Positions 54,190 through 64,000 of a stretch of DNA of 64,000 nt are shown here, in pieces (positions within the stretch are counted from its first letter, which is position 1; each line of letters begins with the position of its first letter). The stretch covers positions 25,466-89,465 of the forward strand of contig VCJN01002068.1 of the NCBI GenBank assembly GCA_006384855.1. The letters run 5' to 3'. The notes below the pieces were generated by a model, which saw only the letters and a list, made by a program, of their open reading frames with translations, was not told the origin of the DNA and did not search any database. Source of the DNA: Tetraselmis striata (Eukaryota > Chlorophyta > Chlorodendrophyceae > Chlorodendrales > Chlorodendraceae). The position numbers and the translations under genes were made by a program.

Positions 54190-55745
54190 TTGTCCCATTC
54201 CCGCACATAAGAGGCGGCGGCATGCAAACTTACAAGCCGTGTGGACCTTCGCCAAAGGTAGGTGGCGTCCATTCATGATGTCATGGATCGGGGCGTTTGA
54301 GCCATTTTGTGCGGGTTGACACGCTAAAGGGCTGTGTCGCGTGGATTCGTTTCTCTGTAAAACTGTCTGCCATGACCCGGTTTGGGTTCTGGACAGTCTC
54401 GGTGGTGTTGCTTGGAGAGGCTGGATTGGCCGGCATCCACATTCGCGTGCGCATGATGGCTGTTGGCGGCTGTAACAATACATTTCGCTGAAACTATATT
54501 CCAGTAGTACATATAACAACGCCCGCGACCCTGTAAATTGTAACATTTTAGTGGGACGATTTACGAGGTCGTGAATTCGTGATGGATTGGACCAAAAACG
54601 CTCGAATAGTGTCCTTTTCTCGCCATACACATAAAAGTATAGTTCACCCCAGGACATCGTCGGCCAGGACTTGGCCGCTTGCGCCAACTGCAGTAATAGG
54701 TATGGCATAACCCTTAGACCATTGGCCCATTCGAAACCCGAAGGGCTAGTGCATCAACCAGGTAAATCCGGGACACGCCGGCCCGATATTGCCGAAATAC
54801 ATCGACCAGGAATTGAACCAGGTGCCTCTCGGATAAGACGTGACGGTGGCCCTCTCGGTCCCCCCTACATGACCTGCTTCTTCATTCTATTCCGCTCTCG
54901 TCTTCGCTCGCTCTTCTCAGGCAAAACCAGATTCAACTTTGAGATGTTTTAAACTAAATTGTGGGGTTCCTCCTTCCTAATCGCTTTTCCGTCTACACGT
55001 GCTGCTAAGTGGTACGGCGGGTAACTAGTTCACCCGTCGCTGCGCCTGTTCGTGTGCAGCACGAGTAGACATAAAGCAACTGCAACAGCTGAGCCTGCCA
55101 TCCTCCAGTTTCTCTGTGTTACACACAACGCCCCCTGCTCTGACTCCGTTTTCCCGTTTTACCCTCCACGCTTTCACTGAACCTCTGCCAATTTCGGCTC
55201 TTGATTGTGTAAAAATGCCTGTCGACCTTGTTGGCAGAACCACACTCAACTTGAAATTGACAATCCTATCCCGGCGGGGGCGGGAAAAACTACAGGGGGC
55301 GCGCGCGGCGCGGCGGCGGCGCTGCTGCTGCTGGCTGCCACTCGCACAGGGTACCTGTACTGGACTCCTGCCTCGTACTCGTAGGCGCGGCGAGCTGTCT
55401 GTGGCATCAGAGCTTGCGGCAGATGGTTGTCGCTGCTTGTCAGGCCCCCATCCCGGTTGCTTGGATATTGTTCTGTCTGAACCTTGCCACAGCCCCTCCC
55501 CCGATCCGTCGTGGTTTCCGTGGAGTCATTCGCTCCGGAAGCGCCGTTCACTCGTACGCGCCCACCAAGAAAGAAAACTCGTAATCCGCGATCAAGCTTT
55601 GATCGCGGGCCGGCGGCGCTCCCTCCCTTAGCCCCGCCCCCTGTGTGCACGGAGGCCGCTCGCTGTTCACTCATACGCTTTGTGTCGCCAGAATTCATCA
55701 GGAACAAGAGGCCTCTTGGCAGATCACACTAGCACGGCTAGAGTG
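54190..55745. other. Intergenic region upstream of TOM40
   Basis: No gene is supported. The last few hundred bases before 55753 presumably contain the TOM40 promoter and 5' UTR. The patch 55290-55340 is made of GCG/CGG and CTG triplets. Confidence 0.4.
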
Positions 55746-55752
55746 GATCAAG

Positions 55753-57829
55753 ATGGGGCTATCCTGGAGTAGCCCAACCGCTCTATGTGACGCACCAGCA
55801 ACTGCTGAAGAAGGAACAGCCAGCATCCTGCCACCTGGTGTCGTTCTCCCTCCTCCTGCGAAGGAAAAGGTATGGCAGCCGTCGCATGGGTTACACTAGA
55901 GAATGTGGAATTCAATTCAGAGGACTAACCGAAAGTTGACGGGTGCGACCGTTCGTCGGGTTCGCCAGGCGGATAGTAAGAGCGACACAGACTACACCAA
56001 CCTTCCCTGCCCAGTGAAGTATGAGGAGCTGATGCGTGAGGCGATGAGTAAGCTCCCACTGACCCCTCCCCTCCTCCTCTCCGGCATCAACGAAGCATTC
56101 CCAATACCGGCTTGCATGCACTGCATATGCGCTTACATCCATCACAATTGTGCTTTGGGAGCACGATACCTTGAACGCCCTCCCCCCCCCCCCCCCTTCG
56201 TGCTCGCGCATGCGGGTGTTACACAGTGTCACTGAAGCCTGACCTCTTTGAGGGGCTGCGTTTCGACTTCACAAAGCCACTGAACAACAACTTTGCCGTG
56301 ACGCACAGGTCAGTCACTGTCCACCTTGCATATACGAATGTGTTAACCCGACATCCCAAATCCGCACAAGTGCACTCCCTAATGGAATCATATGGCTGGA
56401 CGGAATGGCCTGCCTGTGCATCTTCAGAGTATTGAGTACTGCATCAGCATCCGTTGAGCATCGTGTGGCTACTGTTCTGCTCTTACAGCTTCTTCATGGG
56501 GAATCTGGATGTCCCCACAAACAACCAGCAGAATATCAAGATGCCTGTGGGAACATATGAGTTTGGGGCGAACTTGGTGAACAACAAGGTATATGAATGG
56601 TAACGTTTGTTCATGCCTGCACTGCACTCACACTGGGGATCATTCAAGTCCTGTGCGACTAAGCCCCCCCCCCCCCCCCCCCCCCCGGGTGAGTAGGCAA
56701 TGATGATTGGGCGTATTTTGAATGACGGCCGCCTCACTGGTCGCATCAAGTATGACATCAATGACGCAATGTCACTTAAGCTGCAGACACAGCTCACCCA
56801 GGAGAAGGGGTACTCTCAGATGATGGCCGACCTTGATGTGAAGGTCTGGCCTACGGCCCCGACTTCTCCCATGCAAGAGCCGTCTATGTCTGAAAGTGCC
56901 ACCTCTCACTATATCACGTGCTTGGCGGCCATTCAGGGGCAAGACTGGAATGGGCAGTTTAAGATGGGAAATGCCGCCTTCTATGGTAATCTCTCCCCCC
57001 CTCCTTCCTCATCCTAACTATCGTTACATATACTGCACAGCACATCGAGCAGTGTCTCCTTTCTGCCGTGCCTGCCTTTCCTGATGCAGTGACGCATTAC
57101 CCTTTCGACGCGCAGGACTTAACTACCTGCAGAGCGTCACCCCCAAGCTGGCACTTGGAGGCGAGGCCTTTTGGCTGGGGCAGCAACGGAAATCTGGCGT
57201 CGGTTTTGCTTTCCGCCATGTATGTTTCAGCATTCAGCTTTTTATGCGCCCCCCCCCCCCCCCCCCTTTCTCCTCCTCTGCAAAGTTAGCCTCCCTGCCT
57301 GTCGGTTGTATTCATGAGATCTCACATCGGTGTGGATGAATGTTCGTGCCAGGGAGATGAAAACCATGTAGCCACTGGTCAGCTGGCAACAACCGGTCTG
57401 CTATCGCTTACATACACACAGAAGATTTCAGAGAAGGTCTGCACGCTGGGATGACCCTACGTTTGACTGCATCTGTTGAATGTCTGGGCAACAGCTCACA
57501 GTGCCAGTGTGGAAAGTCGTAGCATCGACACCTCGTGCGTGAATGACTAAACTGAGGGGGCACCTCCGATCGCGAATGATCCGCGTTTGCAGGCTGCTCT
57601 GGCCAGCGACTTCATGTGGAACTGGAACGCGCGCGAGGCCACCGCAAGCTTCGGATACGACTACACGTTCCGGCAGTGCAGGTTGCGCGGAAAGGTGGAC
57701 TCCAACGGCGTCGTGGCTGCTTACCTGGAGGAGAGGCTCAACGTAGGAGTAAATTTCCTGCTGTCAGCTGAAGTGGATCACTGCAAGAAGGATTACAAGT
57801 TTGGCTTTGGCATGACTGTAGGAGAGTAG
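55753..57829 (+). CDS. TOM40: TOM40, mitochondrial outer-membrane protein import channel, 9 exons, 332 aa
   Basis: Tom40 forms the beta-barrel pore of the TOM complex, through which nearly all nuclear-encoded mitochondrial proteins enter. Exons: 55753-55869, 55969-56047, 56227-56308, 56489-56588, 56697-56843, 56937-56985, 57116-57219, 57353-57436, 57593-57829 (TAG); phases agree at every junction. A short Pro-rich N-terminus leads to [20 protein letters not shown] and [20 protein letters not shown], the plant-type start of the barrel. Then come [91 protein letters not shown] and [20 protein letters not shown]. It ends [12 protein letters not shown], the conserved C-terminal beta signal. Length is normal for the family. 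Introns 3-7 include C tracts near 56183, 56665 and 57250. A TGTAA at 58556 is a possible but distant poly(A) signal. No breaks were seen, so it is probably functional. Confidence 0.95.
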
Positions 57830-58800
57830 GTGCTACCGGTATTTCCTAGCCCACTGCGCAATTTCAGTTGCGCAATTATTGCACACGAATGTGCCCTAGC
57901 TGCACTGACCCGTATCACTGGCAGATATGGATTAATTGGTCAGTCACGGCATGACTTGTGCATGACTTCAAAATCAGGACAGCTTGTCTTGGCGCCCCTG
58001 CTCACAGATGGGTGATATGCGCAGCTATTGGCATTCGACAGCTGCATGCATATGTGGCAATCATCACGGGATGCACCTCCCAAAAGCAGTGGGATTGGTA
58101 CCAGATGCGTGATGGTTCAGAATTGATGGGATGCGTCTGGTGCCCTGTCAAAGTACGATATCATCAACACAGCGGAAACATATCCAGTTATGTGTCATGC
58201 CACCACGCACAGTGGATCAGCGTCTCGTCTTGCTATGCTTAGATACTGCTGCAGAATGTTGCGCCGCAGATATAGCCAACTTGTGTGTATGATGGCATCA
58301 CAGTGCTCAGTCCCCGCGAGGGTAGTTGGAGGGTGTGGAATGCAGTGCTCTAGTCATGGTCGTCATTATTCCCAGCAGGAACAAGGTAGCACATTTGTGT
58401 TTTCCACGAAACACATGAGAAGCTCTATTTTCCCACACCATTCCATGGAGACTCTTGGTGGTAGCATGGACAGCGGGAGCTTCCAGCACATCTATCATGG
58501 CTCCTATCTAGCTACCTGTGTTGTACTACTACCCGTACTCCAGTACAGACCCCTTTTGTAACGTCATCACTGCTAGTGTTCGATCGTATCCCACGCTGGT
58601 GTATGGAGATATGTTAGTACCAGTACCTCTCACCCAACCTACAGCTCATCGTGTTGGAGATGCGGGTTCGTGCTCGCCGGAAGCATCCAGGATTGCGCCT
58701 CACTCGTCGCATCATCCTTCACCCTTTATTCCGGATGTTTTTCTCGCAATCTATCTCTACCTTTTCCCTTTATTTCGCGTCACATGACCTTATTATACTA
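57830..58800. other. TOM40 3' flank
   Basis: No further gene is supported. Part of it is probably TOM40 3' UTR. The open frames present have no recognisable motif. Confidence 0.45.
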
Positions 58801-58819
58801 ACACATCATCTACGGGTAC

Positions 58820-60362
58820 ATGTACACGCAGCACGTGCCAGCGGGGCCCTCAGGCATGCGCAACGAGTATCTCCGCTGCTTGGGGGGCGAATGCGCCCCG
58901 GCCTCGATGCTTGCGGTGGTCCGCGCCATGTCGGAGGTCGCCTCAATGTACATGCACGGATCGCATGCCGGCTGGTTCAACCGGCTCTTGGCCTCTGCTA
59001 GGCTTTTGGTCCTGTCAAGAAGCTAGGCGGGGCCCCGGACGTGCGGCATGTGGCAGCCGGGGAGGCGAGGAGGCGGAGCGGCGCGCAGCGGAGCGGGCGG
59101 TGGTGGACAACATGAAGGAGGCATATGTGTCGGTGCTTGTGCCGTCTCAGCTCGGCGTCGGCATCTCCACAAGGGGACTTAAGGCTCATCTACGGTGTCC
59201 GCCTCATTGGACAATCATCGTCCATACTGACATTCGCAACGCTTACAACGATGCATGGCGCCGCACCATCATCCAGTGCCACATCGATTGCTCTCCTCTA
59301 CACCCTGTCATCCCAGCACTCCTGGGCTCCCTCTCCACGGATGTGTTTTTGCTTGTCGTGGACGATCGGACCGCCCCTCTGCAGTCGGAGGACGGCGTGC
59401 AATAGGCCGCGCCGTTGGCCACGACATCCTTCTGCATCGCGATTCACCCCGAGGTGGACGAGTGCGACAACACGTTGGAGGTCACAGACGGGGCGGCGCG
59501 CTTCAACGACGCCGATGGATCTTAGGTGAGCCTGCCGGAGCACGTTTGACCGGCCCTTCGCGCCTTCCGCATGTCCATCAAGGCGTCCGTGTCGCCCTAG
59601 GTGCGCTTCGACAAGATGCACGCGTACAACGCGGACCGCGAGGCCACGCGGCGTGAGGCTCCGGCCGACATCGAGTGACCCGAGCTGGATGGTCACTACC
59701 ACGGCATCCCGGTCCTCAACGTGCCGCTTGGATCGCTAGGGTATGTCCATGCCTACATGCGCGGCAAGGCGGAGGAGCTACAAGAGAAGGTGGACGCCGG
59801 CCTGAGCAAGCTCATATCTTCGAAGCCCAACCGTCGGTACACCCACGCCATGTACCACCATGCATGGGCCCTGCTCAAGCATTGCATGCAACACAAGGCG
59901 GGGTATTCCTTGTACTGCTTCCCGTCTGCGGGGGCGGCCTTCGCGGAACGAAGCGATGGATGCCACTGTCCTCACACGGCGGTCGAGCGGGTGCTAGGGG
60001 TCTCTTTTGATCTTTCCAAGTACGGCACCGACATCAATCCGGTGGTCACCGATTTCCTGGCGGAGCTTTTGCACGACCATGTCCCCACGGCAGCTGAGGC
60101 GGCTACTTTGAGCGAGATGCAGAAGCTAGGGCGCGCAACATGCTTCACCTCCCCACTCGATCGGTTGAAGGGCGCTGGCATCCGCAGCATGGCTACCTAT
60201 CGTGACGCCGCCTTCATCGGTTGCAGGAACGACATCCTTCCGAAGTTCCTCACTCGGAACTCCGACACCAACACCCTCACCCCTGGTTCCTTGGACCCAC
60301 AACTTGAGTCCGTACATGGCCGAGGCAGCTTCAACGCAACTTCTCTCGCCTGCCAATATATA
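58820..60362 (+). pseudogene. LINE-type reverse transcriptase remnant
   Basis: Blocks of a non-LTR-type RT occur in order but in shifting frames. HVPAGPSGMRNEYLRCLGGE lies at 58830. VKKLGGAPDVRHVAAGEARR follows after a one-base shift near 59020. WTIIVHTDIRNAYNDAWRR (59205) carries the first catalytic Asp. EDGVQ-stop-AAPLATTSFCIAIHPE (59390-59440) corresponds to the conserved GVQQGDPL block, with TAG where Gln is expected. A helical C-terminal region (PLGSLGYVHAYMRGKAEELQ to about 60362) follows, open over 200 codons. The second catalytic pair of Asp is not clear. Several TAG/TGA codons between 59400 and 59670 show it is dead. Confidence 0.55.
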
Positions 60363-60482
60363 TGAGCACTTCCTCAACGATACTCGTGAGTCGGCCAGCT
60401 ACGCCACGGCGGTTCGCGAAGCGTGGGCCGCCTCCATGCGGCTGATGCTGGCCACCTCAACGATGCGGATGCCCACGTGACG

Positions 60483-60675
60483 GAGCGGGAGGCGGAAGCA
60501 AGTTCCTATCTGCCAAGCCCAACCGTATGTACATCCACGCCATGCATCACCACGCAAGGGCCATGCTCAAGCGTTTTTGCACGCATGCATCACATGGCGG
60601 GGTATTGGCTCCACAACTGCATCCCGTCCGAGGTGGAGGCCTTCGCGGTCGACCGGGTGCTAGGGGTCGATAGTA
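60483..60675 (+). repeat. Second partial copy of the RT 3' region
   Basis: 60490-60670 parallels 59810-60000 (GCCAAGCCCAACCGTATGTA here against GAAGCCCAACCGTCGGTACA there, then CCACGCCATG and GTCGACCGGGTGCTAGGGGT). It is diverged and shorter. It shows that a second copy, or a tandem duplication, of the LINE-type element follows the first. Confidence 0.55.
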
Positions 60676-60689
60676 TACATGTTTTAAAG

Positions 60690-61860
60690 ATAGACACACG
60701 CACATTAATAGGAATTGTTCCGTCCGCCGACTCATACCGCATCGAGCGCCTCAATAATGGCGTGTTTGCCGTTCTTAACCCGGTCGTCTACTATACGTGC
60801 CGCATACCTAAATCCGAGTTAATGACCGAACCCGAATACCTATATTCATTTGCAACCGGCACCCCCCGCCCCCCCCTCCCCCCACACACACACAAGCTGC
60901 CATCGGGCAGCTTGTTCGCGCAACGCGGTCTCGTCGGAATATCGGCCTAATGCCATTACCCCACACTTAAATACCCTAACCCCATAAAATGGCCCTCCGC
61001 CCAGCGCGAGATGTGGGCGAACATGACATGCAAGTTATCATCGAACGAGCCTGCGATACCAACACCGTAGTCCGCGTATAATTGACACGGCACCCTTAGT
61101 GGTTGCTTGCCTTGCCGCTAATGTGTCGGTGCACCTCGGTACATCACCCCTAGAGGTTCTACCCCATCGAATATATCGTTAAATATATATATTGAACAAG
61201 TAGACCCGTTGCATGAGTGTGGAATCCAGAGAGCCGCAAGGATCAATCGTGGTAGTCGCTACGTTGTACAGCCCCGCGTCCGCCGACCCGCCGACCCGGG
61301 GCCCGGCGTCCGTCGACGGACGGGCGGCGAGGCGGATGGGCGACGGTCGTTCGGCGTCCGGCGACTGACGAACGACGGCGTCCGGCGTCCGGGTCCGGTC
61401 CACGCGGCTGGCTCAGCGCTTCACGCCATGCCTGCCCCGTAGACTTGACGAACGGCGACGACCGGCCCGACCGGCGGCGGCCGGGCGGCCGGGCGGCCGG
61501 GCGGCCGACCGACCGGTACCCGTACCGGTAGTAAGCAGGTATGCGCGACGTTATTTTGGTTTGCGCGGAATTATGACGGAATCTATAACGGATACATTTT
61601 GGATGTATCTAATAATCTATGCGAAACCGTTCCGAAAGTCGGCGACAGACTCACGCACGCACGCACACGCAGACTCACCTCGTAATTAATATGGTAGGAT
61701 AGGATGGGGGAGGCGGGGCACCCTTGTCGGAGGCCACGCTCTATGGGTATGCGGTCTGATAGTGTTCCCGGGGCTACCTATGTCTTAACTGGTACCATAC
61801 TATTCCTAATTTTGTTTTCATGAAGGTAAGCATATGACCCGTCCCAGCATGCATATGAAG
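60690..61860. other. Gene-free spacer with GGCCG repeats
   Basis: No coding region is supported. It includes a C/CCCA-rich patch at 60860-60890 and GCCGGGCGGCCGGGCGGCCG at 61480-61510. Confidence 0.4.
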
Positions 61861-61872
61861 GTAAGCATGTGA

Positions 61873-62535
61873 CTACGTTCGGCGGAAGGGGACGCGACCG
61901 AGCTGGCGGCGGATCTGGCGCTGGGCGGAACAACGTGCGCTGGACACCGGGGTCTTACGTCGTTGCTGGTCCGGTCAAGTCCTTGTTCGCTGTTCTTTGA
62001 GCACCCTCTCCCTTCCTGTCCTGTCGGCGCCTCCACATTACATTCGGCCTAGTGCCGCTATTGGAGTGGCCCGGGGTGTTGTGTTGGGAAGGGAGTTCTA
62101 CGTTCGGCGGAAGGGGACGCGACCGAGCTGGCGGCGGATCTGGCGCTGGGCGGAACAAACGCGCTGGACACCGGCGTCTTACGTCGTTGCTGGCCCGGTC
62201 GGCTCTGCAGTCCCTACTCGTTGAGCACTTTCTCCCTTCCTGTCCTGTCGGCGCCTCCACATTACATTCGGCCTAGTGCCGCTATTGGAGTGGCCCGGGA
62301 TGTTGTGCTGGGGAAGGCGTTCTACGTTTGGCGGAAGGGGACGCGACCGAGCTGGCGGCGCATCTGGCGTTGGGTGACCTGCGTCTGTTGCACGCCCGTG
62401 GCGCCCCGTTCCGGGTTGGACCCCCCCACTTCCGCTCCTTGCTGCGAGACCTCAACTTCGAAGCTCCTTTCCTGTCGGCGCCTTCACATTACATTCGGCC
62501 TAGTGCCGCTATTGGAGTGGCCCGGAATTGTGTGC
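61873..62535. repeat. Three tandem units of about 225 bp
   Basis: TACGTTCGGCGGAAGGGGAC starts units at about 61872, 62098 and 62321 (the third has TACGTTTGGCGG). CATTCGGCCTAGTGCCGCTA recurs at about 62041, 62264 and 62496. The middle of the third unit is unlike the others and opens a frame (DATELAAHLALGDLRLLHAR), so the array may be duplicated from a gene fragment. Confidence 0.75.
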
Positions 62536-62699
62536 GGGGGAGAGCGTCCCTACTGCGTGGAGCGGCGGCGGGCTGGTGGCGATGCCTGGTCGGAGGCTAC
62601 CATGGCGGTTCCTGCCTCTGTTGGCCCGTAGCTGGATTTCCTCCTGGATTTCCTTCTGGATTTCTGTGTGGATTTCTTGAATGTTGCGTCTAGCTCATG

Positions 62700-63580
62700 T
62701 AATCATATGACCCGTCCCTCGTATAGCTTATAGGTTTAGGAATAAAAGCTCATGAGGTACGGTGTCATTTGCCTTCCTAAAGTATAACTCCCACGTATGA
62801 GGGTAGACCTAACGCTTGGCGACGAGCCGCGATATCGAACAAGATGGCGACTTGCATGGCCGCGTGGGGCCCTCCTCGTTCCGCATATAATCCGCTTGCC
62901 AACTACGGATTATCCCTTGAGTGTGGCAGACGTCCCGCAAGCGTTTGATAATTACGGTCATAAGGAGTTTCATAGCGGCACCCATATAATCGAAATACAC
63001 CTATAATTGTCTATTTCGGTCGAGTCGCCTATTTTGGGCACCGATTTTACTATGGCCGAGCTACGCCATTCCTGGGGGGTATAGTCTTTAGTCTATATCC
63101 CGTTAATTAAAGCCAGCACGGCCTTGCCGAAATGGCAACTCGGGGCTTATATCGCGAATTTTACGGCCTCCGTAGTATCTAGTAGCTCCATCGTGCCCTA
63201 GGTTTTATTATTTCAAAACTCCTGAGAGCCTTTACTAGTTCCTCCCATGCTATATGCCCATTAATCCCGTCTTTTAACGGTGGAGGAAAATGTCGAGTCG
63301 GCAACTGAGTTTTCCCGCCAAGATGTGCCTCTCAGACAAGGCACATTGACAGCGCTGTTTGGTAGTTGGACCTCATCGAAGGCGCATTCCGCCATGCTTC
63401 GCTTAATTGTTGAGATCAAGATCTCCTTCTACGCTGCACGTACTTATTCCTAATACAAGGTTATATGTGCAGGTTTGCCATCTCGCCCGGGTCTCGTCAT
63501 AGCCTTTCAAATTTTGCACAGCCCTTTATATGATGAGCACTTGAGTATAAGTCTTAAAACTTCAATATGCAACTGAATGT
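62700..63580. other. AT-richer spacer before the hAT fragment
   Basis: No gene is supported. Base composition is more AT-rich than most of the window, and no repeats stand out. Confidence 0.4.
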
Positions 63581-63585
63581 AATCT

Positions 63586-64000
63586 GTGTTTTGTGTCAAT
63601 GTTCACTTGTCATATTGTGCCCTTTCGGAGCTTTACATGAATCAGGCTCTGCATAATTATAAGGTGGCTACCTACAATGCCTTGCGCACGACACTCATGG
63701 ACAAAGCCTTGGAGCAGCTTGACAACGAGCTTGGGCCCATCTTCACCGAGGCTCCTGTGACTGGAGGGGTTCTCGTTCCTGACGGATGGAGCGATGTCAA
63801 GACGCGCCCGTTGTTGAGCCTCCTGTTCGCCACTCTTCCGCGGGGTGTACAACTCACACAGAATTGATATTAGTCGCAATGTCAAGACCACGGCTGAGTA
63901 CATCGCTAGCTGCCTCAAGGACGCGATTGAGATTCTGGCATCCAAGATCTCAAGCATGGTTATGGACCGATAGCTGGGCGGAGTGCGCATCATCGGAGTG
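63586..64000 (+). pseudogene. hAT-family transposase fragment (DUF659-like), runs off the window
   Basis: The plus strand reads YNALRTTLMDKALEQLDNEL, GPIFTEAPVTGGVLVPDGWS, DVKTRPLLSLLFATLPRGVQ. This is the start of the catalytic region of hAT transposases (the DGW motif with its catalytic Asp, then PLLxLLF). After QLTQ a shift near 63862 moves the frame, which then continues RNVKTTAEYIASCLKDAIEI and ASKISSMVMDR to a TAG, and LGGVRIIGV to the window edge. The helix with TAEYIASCLKDAI matches the DUF659 region that follows. The N-terminal BED finger is not seen upstream. At least two lesions are present, so this copy is inactive unless the shift is an intron. Confidence 0.7.

Noticed and set aside
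54770-54835. tRNA-like B box on the minus strand (GGTTCAATTCC) near 54788-54798
   Set aside because: The flanking bases do not form a T-stem or acceptor stem, and no A box lies at the right distance. A tRNA-derived SINE relic is possible but unsupported.
58190-58561. ORF of about 120 codons downstream of TOM40
   Set aside because: No motif, no coding bias and no splice context; more likely 3' UTR or spacer.
1-64000. Bacterial or organellar origin
   Set aside because: Spliced TOM40 and DnaJ genes, eukaryotic transposon families and high GC content exclude bacterial, plastid or mitochondrial DNA.

Overview
The window is nuclear DNA of a GC-rich eukaryote, most likely a unicellular green alga (Chlorophyta). 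Evidence: intron-rich genes with short GT-AG and some GC-AG introns; TGTAA, the usual green-algal polyadenylation signal, downstream of two genes; a plant-type TOM40 N-terminus; GC-rich codons; and a typical algal mix of transposons (CACTA/tnp2, Mutator-like, hAT, DIRS-type, LINE-type). There are no operons and no bacterial ribosome-binding sites.

Three host genes are well supported. A coiled-coil protein resembling TSNAXIP1 lies at 21444-26022 (+, 18 exons, 672 aa). A class-B DnaJ/HSP40 lies at 26487-28477 (-, 8 exons, 344 aa) and converges on it. TOM40, the mitochondrial outer-membrane import channel, lies at 55753-57829 (+, 9 exons, 332 aa). I joined the exons by hand; each joins in frame to its next exon and ends in a standard stop.

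Nearly everything else is transposon or repeat. 1-650: 5' end of a CACTA-like element. 877-6008: multi-exon tnp2-type transposase with a BED-like finger. 6431-8567: truncated CACTA-like element encoding BED finger, Tudor-like domain and a tnp2-like piece. 8634-12191: decayed retroelement-like ORF split by an 887-bp element with a 9-bp target duplication. 12459-16577: a DIRS-type fragment (+) abutting a DIRS-type element (-) between 178-bp direct repeats. 16578-21443: repeats. 30285-33200: decayed Mutator-like transposase and an unknown ORF. 34195-35650: tandem array of about eight units of about 190 bp. 37740-47940: a decayed protease-like ORF split by a 7652-bp CACTA-like element (38114-45765) with TSD TCG. 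49107-54185: a Mutator-like element with convergent protease-like and transposase ORFs. 58820-60670: LINE-type RT remains. 61873-62530: tandem repeat. 63586-64000: hAT transposase fragment running off the edge.

The most informative structure is the nesting. The 7652-bp CACTA-like element can be delimited because a second, uninterrupted copy of its target ORF lies at 49187-51100. A near-identical 2.1-kb piece of the same CACTA family is at 6431-8567. A third copy of its 5' subterminal promoter region (270-650) precedes a different ORF, which suggests the family swaps coding modules behind a common end.
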